This document shows positions 1 to 10,389 of a DNA stretch of 64,000 bases, one piece after another. The stretch is from Phytophthora quininea (lineage: Eukaryota; Oomycota; Peronosporomycetes; Peronosporales; Peronosporaceae). Location: NCBI GenBank assembly GCA_011947345.1, contig JAAVTG010000162.1, positions 62,001 through 126,000 of the forward strand, read 5' to 3'. Made by a program: the position numbers and the translations under genes. The number at the start of each line of letters is the position of its first letter. Position 1 is the first letter of the stretch. The notes beneath the pieces were generated by a model that searched no databases, was not told the DNA's origin, and saw nothing but the letters and a program-made list of their open reading frames with translations.

Positions 1-1090
1 AATGAGCTCCAGCGCACTCCGTGATATCACACACAAGGCTGATGGTGGCATGCTGACAGGGAGTAATGAGTCTCGTAGCAGCTTCTCTCCATTGTAAAGA
101 GTCGTTAGAATCCACCAAACTTGAAGACACGACGGCAAACGCGAGTTTCTGGGGCTTGGCCGGTTGCGAGGTGATGAAAACCCTGGGCTCAGTACGATTC
201 CACGAGGCTAAGCACGCGCTGACTGGGAGCAATGAGTCCCTGACAGCGCGTCCATCTCCATGGAAATCGTTGGGCGAGAAAGAAATGAGTTTCTCGTAGG
301 GCTCCCAAGACACGAAAATACTCGTTAGTACACCAGGGAGCGATGAGTCCCTTGCATCAGAGTAAAGTCGTGAGAATCCACGATCCTGAAGGCTCGAGGA
401 AGAAATGAGTTCCCCGGTCCGTTCAGCGCGAGACTACTCGCACAAACCTCGTGTGGATACTGGTTGGTCTTGCTCCTCATGGCGAGGACGTAGTTCTTCA
501 CTCGAAAACCACACGGTCGCCGAATTCCTAGCAAAACCCGCTCGGTACAATGAGTGTCGCCCACGCAGGCGCAAAGTTCCGTCTCGTTCTTCACGGCGCA
601 TGTTTCCGCGTGTCGATATCCATCGCCCTGTCCATTCTCAATAGTGTCCGCACGTCTCCAATGCCCTGCTACAAGTCCGGAAAACGTAACCACGAGGCTG
701 GTTTGGTCTCATTCATTCTCCATCATTCACGAGATAAAACCGCCTCGATCGCCATACAAGACTCAGGCCATCGACACCGCGCTATTGACGCGGCGTGGCG
801 TGCATCTGCAAACGATCGATTGTAGCTCATCGCAGCAAGGCCAGGCGATACAGGTTTTCCACCAAATTGCAAGCTGCCGAGCTCCATTCAGCTTTTGCCG
901 CAATCACATCGCTCGGTAATATACGGAACGTGTACGTCTCTTTACCAGACGAAGTTCCTGTTCGTGAATATTTTCGCCACGCTGTCTGATAAAGGCTTGT
1001 TCATGCCACTCACTCTGCCAGGTCGAGCACATCACATCAATACAAGCAATCAACACGAATTCATCGTGCAGCTCCACCAAGCACCAATCG
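1..1090. repeat. Gene-free stretch with decayed short repeats
   Basis: I see no convincing gene here. A degenerate motif around 'atgagtccc/ctc' recurs near 66, 231, 283, 341, 402 and 549. The stretches near 60-120 and 335-400 resemble each other: each has an ATGAGT core, then 'gtcgt.agaatccac', then 'tgaag.c.cga'. This looks like remnants of an old tandem or dispersed repeat. The open frames on both strands lack splice-consistent structure or any family signature. Confidence 0.35.
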
Positions 1091-1091
1091 T

Positions 1092-4000
1092 CTAGCCTGC
1101 GAGCGCGATCAACTCTTTAGCAGAACGGTGGCACCCGAACGGCTTCTTCCATCGCGGCAGCGATTGTGATATCGTGCGAGTGGAAGTAGAAAAATCCACG
1201 CTCGGCTTTGCGACGCTGCGTGTGCGTGCCGTACCAGCAAAACGACTAAACATTTCAGCCCTTCGTACGGCCTCACGCACGGGCGGACATGTATACTTCG
1301 CAGCGAGATCACAGCAGCCTCTGCGAAGCTGAGCATCCACAACCATCTGAAAAAAGCGTTCGCAGTCGTCCAGCTTACTCTTGAAAGGGATCTCGGCATA
1401 ATCTTCGCTGCTGGCGGCGAACATTGCTCGGGACACGGCGTCGTTGAGGCCGCCGATGCGCTGCTTGCGCTGACAGTATTTCTCGATTCCAAAGCGCTTC
1501 ATATACGATACACCGTCGAGGGCGTCGTCCGTCTCGGTCTCAGTCTCGGTCTCGGTCTCGGTCGCTGGCGATGGCGATGGCGATGGCACCGCCTTGCATC
1601 CACGCACGGCTGGGTAGGTAAACTTCCCCGCGAGCGCAGTCGTCGTCGCGAGGGTCAGCGTCCAGCACAGCCTGTAAGAGACCTTCGGCGTCATCTTCGC
1701 TGCTGGCGGCGAACATTGCTCGGGACACGGCGTCGTTGAGGCCGCCGATGCGCTGCTTGCGCTGACAGTATTTCTCGATTCCAAAGCGCTTCATATACGA
1801 TACACCGTCGAGGGCGTCGTCCGTCTCGGTCTCAGTCTCGGTCTCGGTCTCGGTCGCTGGCGATGGCGATGGCGATGGCACCGCCTTGCATCCACGCACG
1901 GCTGGGTAGGTAAACTTCCCCGCGAGAGCGCAGTCGTCGTCGCGAGGGTCAGCGTCCAGCACAGCCTGTAAGAGACCTTCGGCGTCATCTTCGCTGCTGG
2001 CGGCGAACATTGCTCGGGACACGGCGTCGTTGAGGCCGCCGATGCGCTGCTTGCGCTGACAGTATTTCTCGATTCCAAAGCGCTTCATATACGATACACC
2101 GTCGAGGGCGTCGTCCGTCTCGGTCTCAGTCTCGGTCTCGGTCTCGGTCTCGGTCGCTGGCGATGGCGATGGCGATGGCGATGGCGATGGCGATGGCGAT
2201 GGCACCGCCTTGCATCCACGCACGGCTGGGTAGGTAAACTTCCCCGCGAGAGCGCAGTCGTCGTCGCGAGGGTCAGCGTCCAGCACAGCCTGTAAGAGAC
2301 CTTCGGCGTCATCTTCGCTGCTGGCGGCGAACATTGCTCGGGACACGGCGTCGTTGAGGCCGCCGATGCGCTGCTTGCGCTGACAGTATTTCTCGATTCC
2401 AAAGCGCTTCATATACGATACACCGTCGAGGGCGTCGTCCGTCTCGGTCTCAGTCTCGGTCTCGGTCTCGGTCGCTGGCGATGGCGATGGCGATGGCGAT
2501 GGCGATGGCACCGCCTTGCATCCACGCACGGCTGGGTAGGTAAACTTCCCCGCGAGAGCGCAGTCGTCGTCGCGAGGGTCAGCGTCCAGCACAGCCTGTA
2601 AGAGACCTTCGGCGTCATCTTCGCTGCTGGCGGCGAACATTGCTCGGGACACGGCGTCGTTGAGGCCGCCGATGCGCTGCTTGCGCTGACAGTATTTCTC
2701 GATTCCAAAGCGCTTCATATACGATACACCGTCGAGGGCGTCGTCCGTCTCGGTCTCAGTCTCGGTCTCGGTCTCGGTCGCTGGCGATGGCGATGGCGAT
2801 GGCGATGGCGATGGCGATGGCGATGGCACCGCCTTGCATCCACGCACGGCTGGGTAGGTAAACTTCCCCGCGAGAGCGCAGTCGTCGTCGCGAGGGTCAG
2901 CGTCCAGCACAGCCTGTAAGAGACCTTCGGCGTCATCTTCGCTGCTGGCGGCGAACATTGCTCGGGACACGGCGTCGTTGAGGCCGCCGATGCGCTGCTT
3001 GCGCTGACAGTATTTCTCGATTCCAAAGCGCTTCATATACGATACACCGTCGAGGGCGTCGTCCGTCTCGGTCTCAGTCTCGGTCTCGGTCTCGGTCGCT
3101 GGCGATGGCGATGGCGATGGCGATGGCACCGCCTTGCATCCACGCACGGCTGGGTAGGTAAACTTCCCCGCGAGAGCGCAGTCGTCGTCGCGAGGGTCAG
3201 CGTCCAGCACAGCCTGTAAGAGACCTTCGGCGTCATCTTCGCTGCTGGCGGCGAACATTGCTCGGGACACGGCGTCGTTGAGGCCGCCGATGCGCTGCTT
3301 GCGCTGACAGTATTTCTCGATTCCAAAGCGCTTCATATACGATACACCGTCGAGGGCGTCGTCCGTCTCGGTCTCAGTCTCGGTCTCGGTCTCGGTCGCT
3401 GGCGATGGCGATGGCGATGGCGATGGCGATGGCGATGGCGATGGCACCGCCTTGCATCCACGCACGGCTGGGTAGGTAAACTTCCCCGCGAGAGCGCAGT
3501 CGTCGTCGCGAGGGTCAGCGTCCAGCACAGCCTGTAAGAGACCTTCGGCGTCATCTTCGCTGCTGGCGGCGAACATTGCTCGGGACACGGCGTCGTTGAG
3601 GCCGCCGATGCGCTGCTTGCGCTGACAGTATTTCTCGATTCCAAAGCGCTTCATATACGATACACCGTCGAGGGCGTCGTCCGTCTCGGTCTCAGTCTCG
3701 GTCTCGGTCTCGGTCTCGGTCGCTGGCGATGGCGATGGCGATGGCGATGGCGATGGCGATGGCGATGGCACCGCCTTGCATCCACGCACGGCTGGGTAGG
3801 TAAACTTCCCCGCGAGAGCGCAGTCGTCGTCGCGAGGGTCAGCGTCCAGCACAGCCTGTAAGAGACCTTCGGCGTCATCTTCGCTGCTGGCGGCGAACAT
3901 TGCTCGGGACACGGCGTCGTTGAGGCCGCCGATGCGCTGCTTGCGCTGACAGTATTTCTCGATTCCAAAGCGCTTCATATACGATACACCGTCGAGGGCG

Positions 4001-5439
4001 TCGTCCGTCTCGGTCTCAGTCTCGGTCTCGGTCTCGGTCGCTGGCGATGGCGATGGCGATGGCGATGGCGATGGCGATGGCGATGGCACCGCCTTGCATC
4101 CACGCACGGCTGGGTAGGTAAACTTCCCCGCGAGAGCGCAGTCGTCGTCGCGAGGGTCAGCGTCCAGCACAGCCTGTAAGAGACCTTCGGCGTCATCTTC
4201 GCTGCTGGCGGCGAACATTGCTCGGGACACGGCGTCGTTGAGGCCGCCGATGCGCTGCTTGCGCTGACAGTATTTCTCGATTCCAAAGCGCTTCATATAC
4301 GATACACCGTCGAGGGCGTCGTCCGTCTCGGTCTCAGTCTCGGTCTCGGTCTCGGTCGCTGGCGATGGCGATGGCGATGGCGATGGCGATGGCGATGGCG
4401 ATGGCACCGCCTTGCATCCACGCACGGCTGGGTAGGTAAACTTCCCCGCGAGAGCGCAGTCGTCGTCGCGAGGGTCAGCGTCCAGCACAGCCTGTAAGAG
4501 ACCTTCGGCGTCATCTTCGCTGCTGGCGGCGAACATTGCTCGGGACACGGCGTCGTTGAGGCCGCCGATGCGCTGCTTGCGCTGACAGTATTTCTCGATT
4601 CCAAAGCGCTTCATATACGATACACCGTCGAGGGCGTCGTCCGTCTCGGTCTCAGTCTCGGTCTCGGTCTCGGTCGCTGGCGATGGCGATGGCGATGGCG
4701 ATGGCGATGGCGATGGCACCGCCTTGCATCCACGCACGGCTGGGTAGGTAAACTTCCCCGCGAGAGCGCAGTCGTCGTCGCGAGGGTCAGCGTCCAGCAC
4801 AGCCTGTAAGAGACCTTCGGCGTCATCTTCGCTGCTGGCGGCGAACATTGCTCGGGACACGGCGTCGTTGAGGCCGCCGATGCGCTGCTTGCGCTGACAG
4901 TATTTCTCGATTCCAAAGCGCTTCATATACGATACACCATGGAGGGCGTCGCTGTCGTCCGTATCGGGCACTGTTGGGGACGGAACGGCTACTCGTTCGA
5001 TGGGGCCAGCTGGTGAGTCATCCAACGAAGAAAGAAGACGTTTCTTCAACCGTTGACGTGGCTCCAGAGGAACATCATCCAGCGCGTTGAAGAAGCTTCT
5101 GTGGTGTCCGCCAACTCCAGCAGAATCATCGTCTGCTTGATCCACCCACATGTTCTTGAGTGGTCCGTCGAACAGCTCGGTGCTGTCGATTGCAGGCTCT
5201 TCGCAGCTCTGGAGGCTCGCCACCTCCCACGGCGTCAGCTGCGGAGTGTTGTCAGGCACCACCACTACTGTGGCGGCTCTGACTGTCTCTTGGGGTGGCA
5301 CGACCTGCCGCCACGCGACGCGGTCGCTGAGTACCTGATACGCTGGCGCACAGCCGTCTGCTGCACGCGCTTTCGTCTTGCTTGCGCGCTGTCGGACGCG
5401 CAGATATGCCTTCGCGTGTAGACTCGGTTTCGCGCTCAT
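1092..5439 (-). CDS. Tandem-repeat protein of unknown function (12 units), frame broken near the 3' end
   Basis: I do not recognise the family. A unique N-terminal part of about 165 residues is followed by twelve near-identical units of roughly 100 residues. Each has a conserved block (GVSYMKRFGIEKYCQRKQ, then AVSRAMFAASSEDDAEG, then GKFTYPAVRGCKAV) followed by Ser-Pro and Thr-Glu dipeptide runs. The uninterrupted frame from 5439 runs to 1540. In the last full unit two bases present in all other units are missing (about 1632-1635), so the frame slips. The expected frame continues in the overlapping reading to a stop at 1092 and ends in a diverged unit and a basic tail finishing in SAKELIALAG. 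No signal peptide or membrane segment is evident. The SP/TE runs look disordered and phosphorylatable. Start at 5439 chosen as the first ATG of the long frame. Confidence 0.6.
1498..4933 (-). repeat. Twelve-copy coding minisatellite with nested hexanucleotide arrays
   Basis: The marker 'cttcatatacgatacacc' recurs about every 300 bp (1498, 1791, 2085, 2409, 2715, 3033, 3333, 3651, 3975, 4293, 4611, 4923). Spacings are 292, 294, 324, 306, 318, 300, 318, 324, 318, 318 and 312. All but the first are multiples of six. The variation comes from two internal hexamer arrays, ggcgat (Ser-Pro) and ggtctc (Thr-Glu). The units are otherwise nearly identical, which suggests recent homogenisation. Confidence 0.95.
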
Positions 5440-5657
5440 ATCGATTGGTTTGAGCGCGAAAACAAAAATGAAAGAAAGCGACTAGAACTTCAACATCTTT
5501 CGGATTTTGAGCCAATCAGAGAGTCTCAGTAAGATATGTAAGATATGTTCGCCAATCAGCAGTATGTGTGACGTGTGGGCAAATGTGGATAGTGAACAAA
5601 ACGCATCTACGAAAGTAAAGCGTGTCTGTCGTTCGTGATGAAATGCAGCTCTTTTGG

Positions 5658-7803
5658 TCAGTGCTTCTTCTTTTTGACGACAATCTTGGTGCGGATCGGC
5701 TGCAGCTTTGAGTTGCTCTGCAGACTCGCAAAGCTCTTGGCCGCTCGCTTTTGCAGCTCCAACCGCGTCAACGGCCGATCGCACTCGTCTTCATCGCTTC
5801 TGGCCGATTCCGGCTCGTCCTCAGCGATCGGCGCATTCATGACGCTCGTCGACGAAATCCTCCTGTCGACGCTGAACTCTGCCACTGAAACCCCATTCGA
5901 CGCCAACGGGGACGCCGGATTCGCAGGACTCGATGCTGGCGGAGATGTGGCTCCGTACCCGCCGCTACCATCGAGGAAATCTGGCAACAAGGCTCGAACA
6001 GCGTGGACGGACCGAGTCGGATCGCTGGGACGCAGGTTGGCTCCTAGGGAGGCGCGCTGGGCTTCAACCGGGTTCTTGTACTGGAGGCGGCGCGAAAACT
6101 GCTCGATCAGCTCGTTGCTCCGCTGCTCAATGATCGCCAGGAATTGGAGGATGTTGCCTTCAGTGACGCCGTGGGCAGCCAAGAGATCGTTCATGGAGTT
6201 GATCCGCGCCTACAATTTTTAAACATACACATATTGAACGAGTCCTAATGGCCATGAATTGATAAAACGTACGACCATCGCTAGTTGATCTTCGGATTGT
6301 TTTCTCGTGCGATTCGAAGCCGTGTCCGAGCCACCACTGGTGGAGTTCCCAACAACAGGCTGTCGACCCACAAGAAAGCATTGATGAGATAAAACATTAC
6401 CATCCCGTGGAATTTGCAGCGAAAATATGATTACCGGCATGACGTCGTTGCAGCCGAGTGCGTTGTACAGTCTGTCGACCACACGAGCAAGAGGTTGGAA
6501 TTCCCGTGCAGCCGCTGCTCGAAGGCGCTCGACCTCTGCGTTCTCTTTGATAATCCTACAAATATGTGCAAAACAGACTGATGTTATCAACTAAGCTGCT
6601 TTTCTTGGCGGTGGCAAACATACTTCTGTCTTGTCTCGACAAGGTCGTCGACCATGCGCTTCCGTGCGTTGGCATTGCCATCTTGCATGTCGCTCTTGAT
6701 CCTGAAGACGAAAACGCTGCATTAGTGCCGTCAGTCTCGAGAGAAGACGCCAAATAATGACCGTACTTCTGAACTTCTTTCTCCAGCGCGAGCTTCTCGT
6801 CCTCGAGCTGCTCGATCTCGTTGTTGGTGCTCTGCAAGTACCGGAAGAGCGCAAAGTTTTCCTCTTCTCGTTTCGAATACACCTCAACAAGCTCATGGTA
6901 GTCGTCCACTCCCATTTCCTGTTGCAGGCCAGCGAATGTCGTCTCGAACTCCTGCAGTTTCTCGTTGATGGAGGCGATATGTTGTTTATCTTCGAGCATC
7001 TACACACAGCACCAAATTATCAGCAACATCTCACCAGCAAACATCACAGTGCAGCAGATTACCGTCATATCCAGTTTTTGTAGCGTTTTCTTGAGCTGCT
7101 GCTCGTCCTCCAGCCGCATATTTCCACGCACAAATTCGTCGGAGAGGTCCATGGGGTCCTGCTCCAGAATCTGCTTGCGGTACTGCTCCGCACTCTCCTT
7201 CTCTCGCTTAATGATGGAAGCGAGACTCTGGTACACTTGATCGTACGCTTCCTGCTCGTCCATATTTTGGCCCGAGAGCGAATTTGCCTGCGCCAAAATC
7301 TGCAAGAACTGTTAGCTCTCTTCTAAGCTTCAATATCCAAAACCAAACATACTCGATCACGCTCCGCTACGATCTGAGTCGACTGACGGAAAGACTCCTG
7401 CATTTGCTTCTGGACTTCTCGCAGCCGACGTTGGTTCTTGTCGAATACGGTTTGGCTCAGCAGTCGGTTGGCTCGAAGTTCGTCGACTCGGGCTTTGAGC
7501 TCTGCGTTGTAAGCGACCATTTTGCTTTCGCGGGTTTTGCAGGCCGACAGTCGGTTCTCGAGCTTCATGAGCTCTCGCTGCTCGTCGGCCATCCGAGCCC
7601 GAACGGCGTTGACTCCCCGCCACGTTGGTCGCTTTCGCCTCGTTTCACCCGCAGCTCTTTAAGTTCGTCGTGAACTTTTTCCAGTGATCATCGAGCTGCC
7701 TTAGGCGATGTCTTTGCTCAACCAGAAGGCGCGAATACTTGTCGCCCTGGATCTGCAGGTTGAAGAGCTGCTCGCTCTGCGCACGAACATTCGATTTGGA
7801 CAT
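5658..7803 (-). CDS. Outer dynein arm docking complex subunit (ODAD1/CCDC114-CCDC63-like)
   Basis: Coiled-coil protein of the flagellar axoneme; the family (Chlamydomonas ODA1/DC2) anchors outer dynein arms to doublet microtubules. Exons read (minus): 7803-7353, 7299-7063, 6999-6767, 6701-6624, 6555-6435, 6359-6273, 6209-5658, with introns of 53-75 bp and GT-AG ends. Family marks are EEENFALFRYLQSTNNEIE in the middle and the C-terminal block GVTEGNILQFLAIIEQRSNE. The tail is Ser/Pro-rich and ends KKKKH. The first exon is 451 nt, two short of the phase required by its neighbours. The frame changes occur at a five-base A run (about 7676-7680) and a four-base G run (about 7615-7618), both read on the minus strand. 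Divergent to the coiled-coil gene at 8087. Paralogue choice (CCDC63 versus CCDC114) is not resolved. Confidence 0.82.
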
Positions 7804-8086
7804 GGCAGGAAAAGAGAAGATTGCTTGAGAAGGCCGCTCCGAGGCCCCCGAAAAGCGAAACCTTTACCAGTATTTTCGTCGAGGCCATCGGGCTCTAGCT
7901 GCGAGAATCTGCAGGATCCGGTCGAAATGTCTTGGAAAGCAGGCAACCTGCCAACGATTGGGCATGAGAAGAATAAAACGCTGAGACCTCATAAACTACC
8001 ATCCATGAAGCGCGGTGGTGGACTTCGAGTCGGTCGGGTCGTATCGGTTCGTCGAATCCCTTCGGGGATGACGTTTAGCTGGTTAA

Positions 8087-9489
8087 ATGAGTTTTGTTGT
8101 TGTTGTTGTAAGGATGTTCGTAGCGGCAATAACGACTCAAGGTCAGGGAATCAACTTTCCAGTACGTTTGTCCAGGAGGAAGAACGGAGAGTTCAAGATG
8201 GACTCATTGAGATATTGACCGTTAAACTCGCCAACAAGGAGAAAGAAGTGGAGCTATTGAAAGTGAAGCAGAGCGAGGTCGATAGAGAACTGAGCGGCCA
8301 CAATGACCAAATCAAGCAGCAGCAGGAGAAGCACACCCAAGTCGTAGACGAAATGACGACGACAAACCAGGAGCTGCACCGACAAGTGCAGTTGCTGCAG
8401 ATTCAGTGTGAACAGGTACGCTTTTGATTGCCGAAGCTGGAGCTGTTTCTGTTCTTGACTTGAGTGTAAGCGATGCAGCTTCAAGTCGAGAGCGAAACAC
8501 ATCGAATTGCTGCCACAGAACAGAGACGACTTCGCGAAAAGGATCAAGCACAAGTTCGACTTGACAGTCGGGCTCACCAAAAACCAACGATGATTTACGG
8601 CGCCAGCTTCATCGAGGTTTGAGTGACCGCAGCGTCTTAGAAGATAAAATACAGAACCTCCTTCGGGATCAACAAGAGCAGAGCAAGCAGGTAAGCAGTT
8701 TGCAGCACTTCCGAAAACATTCTGCTCATAAGTGAGAATTGTTATAAATATTCAGGTAGCTCAGCTCGAAGACAAGTGCGCCCTCCTGGAGCTAGCTGTC
8801 CAGAGTTCTAATGCAACCTACCAACAGCTTCAAGAGGTGCGCTTTCAAGATTAACCAGGTAGAACTCGACGTCTAATAGCTCTTCTTTCGTTTGCCAGGT
8901 CTTGTCAGTTGAAACGCAGAAGCGTGAAGATGCCGAATCACATGCGAGACGAATCAACGAGGAGAAAGTTGCTTTGGAGGAGAAGCAACGAGCGTTGGCG
9001 AAGGTGAGCGTTTATCGTGTCTAAAACATGTCACGAGTAGCTCAATACTTGGATGCAGACGCTGAAAGGTGCGAGCGCGAGAGCTGTGGACGTGGAGAAA
9101 AAGCGGAGCGTATTGGCACGAGCCGAAGACCAGTTGACGCAGCAGCTCGCAACCCTACAAAGGAGAACCTCGAGCTCAAGGCTCGAAAAGGTCAAATCGC
9201 CTCCCAAACCAAGCATTTGCAGGCTCGAATCGCAGCACTGGAGAGCAGTTATGCCGTTCAAGACAAGAAGCTGGAAGATGCCGCTATGGAGCTGGAAAGC
9301 GCACGTAAATATTGTCGCGACAGCCAGTTCCGGGTCAAGCAGCTGCAAGAGGAGGTCGTGTTCCTAAAGAACCGCAAAGCCGCCGTCACTGAATCTGAAG
9401 ATAAACCTCCACCAGCGCAGCAATTCGACCCACAGAACCCCGCTAAACTCGAGGTAGACGACGAAGTCCCGGTCTGGATGAAGGAATAA
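8087..9489 (+). CDS. Long coiled-coil protein, unassigned
   Basis: Probable exons are 8087-8107, 8176-8415, 8479-8690, 8756-8836, 8899-9003 and 9059-9489, all phase 0, with introns of 54-68 bp. The protein is almost wholly heptad-like, Gln/Glu/Lys/Leu-rich, and ends in an acidic tail with VPVWMKE before the stop. Exons 3 and 6 (212 and 431 nt) are each one base short of a codon multiple; the breaks fall at an A run (8579-8583) and at AAA (9159-9161). An alternative start at 8005 lies in an open frame upstream. Head-to-head with an axonemal gene, so a flagellar or centriolar role is possible but not shown. I could not match it to a named family. Confidence 0.6.
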
Positions 9490-9546
9490 ACCATTTACCT
9501 TCACGTCACAAAATAAAATGCAAACAAACTATTGAGTTGCCACCCC

Positions 9547-10234
9547 TTATGCGTCCGCAACGACCACCTGCTTCGGCTCTTCTATCTGCGGCTTCTCACT
9601 GCCGTTGTCAACAGGCAGGGGCCTCTTGCCCAGCGCACTCTGCACTAGAGCCTTGATTTTGGGGTCGCTGACTGCTTTCTTCTTGTGGCGAGAGAAGCTC
9701 TTGCCGCTCACTCGCTCGTCTCTCTCCTGGTCGTTCAGCACGCCCTGACTCAACTTTTGTGGGCGAAAAGTCCTTGACGCAGAAGATCGTCACAGTTTCT
9801 CCATAATCTACAGTAAAAAAATAGATAAGTACATATACTAAATTAAAAGTGACAGCATTCCGCCCTTACAATGGAAGTTGGTCTCTCTGAACTCGTTCTT
9901 GAGCACGGCCTTCCTGGGCCTCGGGGGCTCCATTTCTGGCTTCTCCACCTCTGTACATGAATAAAAAATATTAACATTGTCATACAAGAATAATAAGTAA
10001 ATATAGTGATAATATATAAAGTATACCTTTGGGATGCGTCGGACAGAGTCCTTTGTGGGCCAGACAGCACTTCTTGCAGGCCTGGTTCACGCAGCCAGCA
10101 GCGACGAGTTTCTTGCTGGTGCAGAACTGGCAGGTGCGTGCTTGAGACTCGCTCTTGACGCGCTTCAGGGGCGACGCCACTGCCTCTACAGGCGCAACAG
10201 GCTGCTCTGGTTGCTCTAGTGGCGTGGCCTCCAT
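9547..10234 (-). CDS. Small zinc-finger protein with DUS1L-type cysteine motif
   Basis: Exons (minus) are 10234-10027, 9950-9870 and 9807-9547, with introns of 76 and 62 bp. Residues ~35-70 hold a Cys cluster (CQFC, then C, C, CKKCC, C and a final H) like the zinc-binding C-terminal tail of tRNA-dihydrouridine synthase 1-like proteins. No synthase domain is present. A conserved block follows (NEFRETNFHYYGETVTIFCV), then a Lys/Arg-rich tail. The last exon is two bases short of phase; two homopolymers (TTTT and AAAA on the coding strand, 9755-9769) account for it. Start is the first ATG in frame at 10234; the longer open frame begins at a TTG. Shares a short upstream region with the ubiquilin gene. 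Nucleic-acid or protein binding is a guess. Confidence 0.6.
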
Positions 10235-10349
10235 TTTTACCAACTGCCGCTAAAAGGAGCAAATTAGACCAATAATCCTCGGTACACTGCTCCATTGGTC
10301 CCATCTGGTCCCATTTAGTCCCATTTACGTTCGAGAAGAGAACGCCACG

Positions 10350-10358
10350 TTCACTTTG
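10350..10358 (+). promoter_or_regulatory. Possible initiator element upstream of ubiquilin
   Basis: The sequence TTCACTTTG lies about 40 bases before the ubiquilin ATG. It resembles the pyrimidine-TCA-N-TT initiator typical of oomycete core promoters. This is a short match read by eye in the 155-bp space between two divergent genes. Confidence 0.25.
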
Positions 10359-10389
10359 ACTTTGACCGGAAGGGGGAAGGAGGATCGCT

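Noticed and set aside
1791..4916. Series of ~100-residue open frames beginning MESRNTVSASSASAAS
   Set aside because: These are the same repeat units read in another frame; they stay open only because units are multiples of three and stop at each unit border.
1498..4933. Regular tandem repeats suggestive of a CRISPR array
   Set aside because: Units are ~300 bp, fully coding, nearly identical with no unique spacers, and the genome is eukaryotic.
7708..8004. Upstream extension of the coiled-coil open frame at 7708
   Set aside because: It runs antisense through the ODAD1 first exon and lacks heptad character; likely start is 8087 or 8005.
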